Shown here piece after piece: positions 59,246 through 64,000 of a stretch of 64,000 nucleotides of DNA. The stretch spans positions 2,294,001 to 2,358,000 of the forward strand of contig OY782758.1 in assembly GCA_963678215.1 (NCBI GenBank), written 5' to 3'. Within the stretch, counting starts at the first letter, position 1, and each line of letters starts with the position of its first letter. A model generated the notes under the pieces. It worked only from the letters and a program-made list of their open reading frames with translations. It had not been told where the DNA came from and searched no databases. Both the position numbers and the translations under genes were made by a program. This stretch comes from Thiobius zoothamnicola (GTDB lineage: Bacteria > Pseudomonadota > Gammaproteobacteria > Chromatiales > Chromatiaceae).

Positions 59246-60002
59246 AGTCCTGTTGGGTTGGATGAGTGCGGTTATTTTTCAGATCATCGACCCAGTAGCG
59301 TGTCGCTCCCGCCACGGCGGCGGGCATGGCGATAAAGCCGATAAAAGGGATGAATAACAGCAGGCTGACGCCAGCGCCGAAAGCCAGGCTTTTCACCCGG
59401 CGTTGGGCGTTGATCTGACGTTGTGTTTTCGGTTTGATTTCATGATTGCCCATTGGATAGTCGGTATATTCCAGCGCCAGAAACCAAAACCCAAAGGTTA
59501 TCCATAACAAACTCACCAGCAAGTTAAGACCTGGGATGAAAATGGCAACGATCAATAACAGCCATAATGGGATTGAACGCGAGATGAAATAGCCCAGTTT
59601 ATTCAGTTCGCTGGATAGGGTGTCGCGGATGAGCATCAGCAGTGGTGTGTGGCTGATTGGAGAAGGTTGGCCTGTCAGGTGCTCTTCGATTTTTGCTGAC
59701 AGCATGGCGTTGAATGGAGCGGCGGCCAGATTGGCGCATAGGGTGAATCCATAAAACAGCGTCAGCAGATAAGCCAGCGAGAATACAGCCCATAAAACGG
59801 GACGGGCGAAATCCCACCAGCTATTTTCCGGCAGGAATGCGTCGATGAACGTTCCAAAATACCGTGCTGAAATCCACAAGATGAGACTTAATATGAGGAT
59901 GTTCAGCGCCAAGGGCAGCGCCACATAACGCCTGACGCCAGGTTGGTTGAGTAATTTGATGCCTCGGAAGGGGAGGAGGAAACCGCTGATCAAGTCGTGC
60001 AT
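59232..60002 (-). CDS. cysZ: Sulfate transport protein CysZ
   Basis: 256 residues, EI24/CysZ family. Hydrophobic helices at about 25-48, 70-95, 140-165, 168-185 and 208-235. Conserved SGFLLPFRGIKLLNQPGVRRYVALPLALN at the N-terminus, AAPFNAMLSAKIEE, and LALEYTDYPMGNHEI. CysZ takes up sulfate for assimilation. Cysteine synthase cysM is elsewhere in the window and not linked to it. ATG 60002. Confidence 0.9.
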   Translation of the reverse strand: MHDLISGFLLPFRGIKLLNQPGVRRYVALPLALNILILSLILWISARYFGTFIDAFLPENSWWDFARPVLWAVFSLAYLLTLFYGFTLCANLAAAPFNAMLSAKIEEHLTGQPSPISHTPLLMLIRDTLSSELNKLGYFISRSIPLWLLLIVAIFIPGLNLLVSLLWITFGFWFLALEYTDYPMGNHEIKPKTQRQINAQRRVKSLAFGAGVSLLLFIPFIGFIAMPAAVAGATRYWVDDLKNNRTHPTQQDFTRC

Positions 60003-60051
60003 GAGAGTGTTGGGTTCGTGGGTTACTGGTCGTCAACCAGTTTTTTTATGG

Positions 60052-62967
60052 TCAGGTTATATACGCTTCATAGGCTTCCTGAGCTAAATTGTCAAATCGG
60101 ACATATTGCCCCTGGAAGGATAAGTGGACGGTGCCGATCGGACCGTTACGTTGTTTGCCGATGACGATTTCCGCTTTGCCTTTGTCAATGGTGTCTTCAT
60201 GGTAAACCTCATCACGATAGATAAAGACAATCAGATCGGCATCTTGTTCAATTGCGCCGGATTCGCGCAAATCTGACATGACCGGGCGTTTATTGGGTCT
60301 TTGTTCTAACGAGCGGTTGAGCTGCGATAACGCGATGACCGGTACATTGAGTTCTTTGGCCAGCGCCTTCAGCGAGCGTGAGATCGCGGATATTTCTGTG
60401 GCGCGGTTTTCGTTGGAATCCTGCATTTGCATTAATTGCAGATAGTCGATCACGACCAGCCCCAATTGTCCTTGTTCTCGCATTAAACGACGGCAACGGG
60501 CGCGTAACTCGGTTGGGTTTAAGGCGGGCGTGTCATCAATAAAAATTTTGGTTTGGCTGAGCAGATTGACCGCCGATGTGATGCGGGGCCAGTCGTCATC
60601 CTGTAATTTGCCTGAGCGTACGGCCTGCTGATTGATGCGCCCCAGCGATGAGATCATGCGCAAGGTCAATTGTTCGCCGGGCATTTCCATGGAGAAAATG
60701 GCGACTGGGAGCTTCTCGCCAATCGCCACATTCTCGGCGATGTTCATGGCGAAGCTGGTGTTATGCACCAACACGTCTTCCGCGACGAAATTATGGGTAT
60801 CCGGCACGCTCAAGTCATAGACCTGTTTTTCGCCTAAATAATGTATCGATTCGATTGGGTCCCAATACAAATCACTGGTGGCTAAATTGGCGAGTTCCGC
60901 ATCCCCCAAGGCACGCGCAATTTCCGTCAGCAAAGCACGCCCGACGCCACGTTTGCCGACATGAAAGTTGTGACCCGGCTTTCGGCCCATACGGCGCGCC
61001 AGTTCCGCCCAGGTCAAGTCTCTTTTACGTTCGGCGATGAGCGCCCAGGTTTCTTTGGGCAAGGTATCCAAAATGATCTTGGCCGTTTTTGTCCGACTCA
61101 CTGATAGTGCTTCCATCACCGCTTCTTCTTTGCCGTAAACACCTATCCGTTGCAAAAAGTCACGCACATGTTGCTGGTGGGTGATGCGTAATTCATAGGC
61201 AGGCCGGTATGCATTCTGGTATTTGATTCGCCGGTGACGCAGTTTGGCCAGAATGCCGAAACGCAGTAACAAATGGCGCATGTCTTTCGCCAGACCATAA
61301 TTGACTGTGCTGTACGAAATGCCCACCTGATCACCGTTTTGCACATACACGCTGCCGTCACAGGCGAAGGCGCGATTGATGAATATGGCCATGCGTTCTG
61401 CGGGTAATTCAAAAATACAGGCCGGGACGCGCTTTTCATGTGCGGTTTTGCCCATCAGACCGATTTCATTCAGCCACTCAGTAACCGGATTGGGTGTTGA
61501 GCGTTGGGTGGCGGTGACGCCATACGGCATTAAAGCAGTAGGTTCCATGTGTAATTCACGACACAGCAAACCCAGAGTATTTCCCGCTGGTGCCGCTTTG
61601 CCGATAGTCCAGTAATGCACAGTGGCGACCGCTACGCCCAGATGGGCGGCTAATGTCGTTAAGCTTAAAGAGAGTTCATTCAGGCGTTGACGTAAACGGT
61701 TGGAGAATGTCTGTCTTGCCTGACGCAAGAAACTCCGGTTCATGGCGACATGTAAGCTGGGTGTACGTGTGCCCCGGCTGTTTTGCAGACAGGCTTGAAC
61801 GCCGGGAAAATCGTCTAACGCCGCAATAAAGTCTTGTCGGATGTGTGGATTGATATTGGTGAACTGAGGACAGGCGCGGGTTAAGCAGCCATCGGTCAGA
61901 AAATAAGCCGCCAGTTTGGTTTTTTGTTCAGACAGGTCGCCAGTGCCGAAAAAAGGCAGTTTACGTGGCGCACCAATTCGGTCGCCAACCTGCAATTCTG
62001 CTAACGGTTTCCAGCCGTGGATGGTAAGGAAAGGGTGTGTCAGCGTGGCATTGATTTCACGTCCCGAAGTTGTGCGAACGCGAAATACCGGTTTGACGCC
62101 ATCGTCAACAAACTGCGTGGGGTGAGCGGATTGGAAGCGGTAATCTGTGGTCAATGTGGCGATGTTTCCATGTCGCCGGACAACCAGATCATCGATTATT
62201 TCCAGCCGCCCGGTTGCGGGATCCAGCACCCGACTGCCCGCCATGATGCATTTCCCCATGGATGGACGCCCTGCAACGATGATGAGGTCGGCATTTTGCA
62301 AGCCAGACGTTTTTTGGTCGAAGTCATGGAAACCTGTCGCCACGCCGGTCAGATCCTTGTCGCTGCTGAACAGTTCTTCGATACGGTCAACCGCTTTTGT
62401 GAGCAACTTGGTGACCGGATGGAATTCGGCCCGCCCCTTGGTCAGTTGTTCAGCGATACGGAAAACCTGTACTTCGGCTTCGTCCAGTAATTCATGCACT
62501 TTGCGACCAGCGGGCCGATAGCCGCTTTCCGCAATCCGGTTGCCAATCTGGATCAGTTGGCGTATCACCGACCTTTCGCGCACGATCGTGACATAAGCCG
62601 GTACATTCGAGGCGACCGGCGTGTCGTCAACCAGTGCACCCAGATAAGCGATGCCGCCGATATCCGCGAGTTGTCCACGCTGCTCCAATTCTTCGGCCAG
62701 TGTGACCAGATCGCAAGGGCGATTCTGATCAGCCAGCGCATGAATGCCTTCAAAGATGGATTTATGCTCGCGTCGATAGAAGTCTTCAACAGAGATCATA
62801 TCGGCGATTTGATCCCAGGCTTCATTATTGAGCATCAAGCCGCCGAGCACCGCTTGTTCCGCCTGGATGGAGTGGGGCGGGACAGGCAGTCCATCGACAG
62901 CGGATTCGGCGAAGCCAGCCAGGTCTTCCAGAGGCGGTAAGTCTTCGTAATCGGGTTCAGTTGACAT
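60052..62967 (-). CDS. dnaB: Replicative DNA helicase DnaB with an intein in the Walker A motif
   Basis: 971 residues including an intein of 497; the mature helicase would be 474, normal for DnaB. N-terminal DnaB domain (PPHSIQAEQAVLGGLMLNNEAW), linker, then the RecA-like domain. Residue Lys239 of Walker A (GRPSMGK) is followed by intein Cys240; after Asn736 the host resumes at TSFAMNIAENVA. Walker B is LVVIDYLQLM, with RSLKALAKELNVPVIALSQLNRS downstream. Helicase activity depends on correct splicing. The neighbouring genes are unrelated to replication. Confidence 0.95.
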   Translation of the reverse strand: MSTEPDYEDLPPLEDLAGFAESAVDGLPVPPHSIQAEQAVLGGLMLNNEAWDQIADMISVEDFYRREHKSIFEGIHALADQNRPCDLVTLAEELEQRGQLADIGGIAYLGALVDDTPVASNVPAYVTIVRERSVIRQLIQIGNRIAESGYRPAGRKVHELLDEAEVQVFRIAEQLTKGRAEFHPVTKLLTKAVDRIEELFSSDKDLTGVATGFHDFDQKTSGLQNADLIIVAGRPSMGKCIMAGSRVLDPATGRLEIIDDLVVRRHGNIATLTTDYRFQSAHPTQFVDDGVKPVFRVRTTSGREINATLTHPFLTIHGWKPLAELQVGDRIGAPRKLPFFGTGDLSEQKTKLAAYFLTDGCLTRACPQFTNINPHIRQDFIAALDDFPGVQACLQNSRGTRTPSLHVAMNRSFLRQARQTFSNRLRQRLNELSLSLTTLAAHLGVAVATVHYWTIGKAAPAGNTLGLLCRELHMEPTALMPYGVTATQRSTPNPVTEWLNEIGLMGKTAHEKRVPACIFELPAERMAIFINRAFACDGSVYVQNGDQVGISYSTVNYGLAKDMRHLLLRFGILAKLRHRRIKYQNAYRPAYELRITHQQHVRDFLQRIGVYGKEEAVMEALSVSRTKTAKIILDTLPKETWALIAERKRDLTWAELARRMGRKPGHNFHVGKRGVGRALLTEIARALGDAELANLATSDLYWDPIESIHYLGEKQVYDLSVPDTHNFVAEDVLVHNTSFAMNIAENVAIGEKLPVAIFSMEMPGEQLTLRMISSLGRINQQAVRSGKLQDDDWPRITSAVNLLSQTKIFIDDTPALNPTELRARCRRLMREQGQLGLVVIDYLQLMQMQDSNENRATEISAISRSLKALAKELNVPVIALSQLNRSLEQRPNKRPVMSDLRESGAIEQDADLIVFIYRDEVYHEDTIDKGKAEIVIGKQRNGPIGTVHLSFQGQYVRFDNLAQEAYEAYIT
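60760..62250 (-). mobile_element. DnaB intein with LAGLIDADG homing endonuclease
   Basis: 497 residues: starts with Cys (CIMAGSRVLD), block B NATLTHPFLTIHGWKPL, and ends FVAEDVLVHN before Thr, so it has the Cys/Asn nucleophiles, penultimate His and a Thr as first C-extein residue. Two LAGLIDADG-type helices, LAAYFLTDG and INRAFACDG, carry the acidic active residues. Between them (about 410-470) lies a helix-turn-helix-like segment (LTTLAAHLGVAVATVHYWT), and a second (LTWAELARRMGRKP) follows. Site: after the Lys of Walker A. Confidence 0.9.
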
Positions 62968-62976
62968 AAGGTGAAT

Positions 62977-63435
62977 TTAAGAGTTTGCCGTTTTTTGAGA
63001 ATCTTTTGCTTCCCATGGCCATAGCCCGGCTCCACGTTCCGGCGCTTTCTCCATGAAATTGTTGTGGTGTGTGGTGCGTGTGGTGATGAGTGAAATGATC
63101 AGTCCCAAGCCGTAGAACAGCAAATAAAATGGTCCGAGCACTTCAGCTTGTCGCGTATGTAAAGTCTCTTCAGCAACCACAGACACGCCAAACCGGTTCG
63201 GCGTGTAGTCGCCGCCAAAGGTTTTGAAGTAGCCTGCGCTGAAAAGCTGTACATGCCCTAATGACATGGCCGTTCCTAAAATACTTTTGGGCACGTCGGT
63301 GAAGCGCAATATGCCGATATCCCCTGCCCAATGCACTTTGGCACCCAGAACTAGCCCCAGGATGCCGTAGATCAAGCCAATCAGTGTATTGGGTAAAGCC
63401 CAGAGTCTGCGTAAAATCAGTAAGAGAATTTTCAT
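62977..63435 (-). CDS. Small membrane protein, unknown function
   Basis: 152 residues with hydrophobic segments at about 2-31 and 102-120, so probably anchored at both ends. The block EETLHTRQAEVLGPFYLLFYG and the ending NNFMEKAPERGAGLWPW recur in uncharacterised proteobacterial proteins as far as I recall; function unknown. EETLHTRQ resembles a zinc-protease motif but is not HExxH. It is 9 bases upstream of dnaB and may share its promoter. Confidence 0.68.
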   Translation of the reverse strand: MKILLLILRRLWALPNTLIGLIYGILGLVLGAKVHWAGDIGILRFTDVPKSILGTAMSLGHVQLFSAGYFKTFGGDYTPNRFGVSVVAEETLHTRQAEVLGPFYLLFYGLGLIISLITTRTTHHNNFMEKAPERGAGLWPWEAKDSQKTANS

Positions 63436-63572
63436 AGCGAGTCACCTGTTTCAAATTGAGCGCCAAAGTCATTCTGTGCAGAGGGTGTTGATGACTTTGA
63501 TGAAGGGTGGATCTTTGCAAAATCCTGGCGGATATATCAGGTCTGTTCGTCAGTACTTAAAGCGTGGTTCGA

Positions 63573-64000
63573 TCAATGGATGTCATGAAAGGCCCGTAAC
63601 GCTTTGCGCAGCGCCTGATTGGCCCGTGAAAGATGAGTCATCACGGATCCTTCCCCACACCCCATGGCGATGGCGGTTTCCCGCGTGCTCAGGCCTTCGC
63701 CGACCCGGTATTCAAAAGCCTGACGTTGGCGTTTGGGTAAGGCTTCAAGCGCGTTCATTAATGCGGTGATGAACGCGTCCTGGTCTTTTTGCCGCTCTGG
63801 TTCCTGATGTGGGCTGGCTGGCGCGGATTCAACAAGATCCCGTGTGTTTTCCGTAAAGGTGATTTTATTGAAAATATGGATGATGCCGTCAGTAATACGT
63901 TGACGGCGTTTTATATCATACAGATGGTTTTGCAGAATGCGGTAAACCAGAGGTCGCCATGCATCGACCGGTTTACGTGAATATTTTTTCTCAACCCATT
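63573..64000 (-). CDS. RNA polymerase sigma factor (sigma-70 family), C-terminal part
   Basis: The frame is open through the right edge, giving 142 residues on the minus strand. Region 2 (YRILQNHLYDIKRRQR) and region 4 (ALPKRQRQAFEYRVGEGLSTRETAIAMGCGEGSVMTHLSRANQALR) are seen, with a charged linker between. This is an ECF-like sigma factor of the kind that directs envelope or stress genes. The ATG at 63758 is internal, not a start. The N-terminus and any anti-sigma partner lie outside the window. Confidence 0.9.
   Translation of the reverse strand, partial: WVEKKYSRKPVDAWRPLVYRILQNHLYDIKRRQRITDGIIHIFNKITFTENTRDLVESAPASPHQEPERQKDQDAFITALMNALEALPKRQRQAFEYRVGEGLSTRETAIAMGCGEGSVMTHLSRANQALRKALRAFHDIH

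Noticed and set aside
1..64000. CRISPR array, tRNA or rRNA genes
   Set aside because: No regularly spaced direct repeats, cloverleaf-like sequences ending in CCA, or rRNA segments were seen when reading the window.

Overview
The window reads as chromosome from a gammaproteobacterium of intermediate G+C. Evidence for this placement is the hslV-hslU-DUF971 order, pyrB followed by an inactive dihydroorotase-like gene, a single-chain purL, dsbD, nirBD, rlmD, cysM and cysZ. No rRNA or tRNA gene was recognised, and genus cannot be set from this sequence alone. A CbbY-like phosphatase and a MOFRL glycerate kinase would fit an autotroph or methylotroph, but this is only a hint.

Layout. 1-3.9 kb: 3' end of hemE, a dsbD with a duplicated N-terminal domain, a TlpA-like thioredoxin and a Smr protein. 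4.4-7.8 kb: a TRAP dicarboxylate-type transporter. 7.8-13.4 kb: a methylcitrate (propionate) operon prpBCD on the minus strand facing a MarR-type regulator with TTGT/ACAA palindromes around it, then a tautomerase and an HbpS/GlcG-like secreted protein. 13.7-17.1 kb: a cytochrome P450 beside a RoxA-like dihaem cytochrome c. 17.3-22 kb: a lipoprotein, a small helical protein and a MaoC-phosphotransacylase plus acetate kinase pair, with dispersed palindromic repeats between them. 22-25.5 kb: nirBD and psiE. 25.6-36.2 kb: housekeeping genes (nth, rlmD, cysM) mixed with a decayed IS630 and two loci linked to type VI secretion: a Tlde1-like L,D-transpeptidase toxin with its probable immunity protein, and an AT-rich island with a TssB-like protein, a 1042-residue zinc metalloprotease effector candidate and a probable periplasmic immunity protein. 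36.5-49 kb: an altered metallo-beta-lactamase-fold protein, nfeD and an SPFH gene, a response regulator, pyrB, hslVU and purL.

49-55.9 kb is the accessory hot spot. An IS5-family element with intact ends and a target duplication sits exactly at the start codon of a RelB/Phd-type antitoxin. Beyond it lies a run of integron attC-like sites with no integrase in view (a CALIN-type array). Its cassettes carry BrnTA (in reverse orientation and splitting an old relE), a TPR-like protein, an unknown protein, an Abi-alpha-like protein, HigBA and a short hydrophobic ORF. Next to the array are a frame-shifted XRE regulator and a SymE-like toxin separated by paired palindromes. It is a toxin-antitoxin-rich, probably phage-defence-related region with nested insertions.

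56-64 kb: a haem-binding lipoprotein, glycerate kinase, CbbY-like phosphatase, cysZ, a dnaB interrupted in its Walker A motif by a 497-residue LAGLIDADG intein, a small membrane protein and the end of a sigma factor gene.
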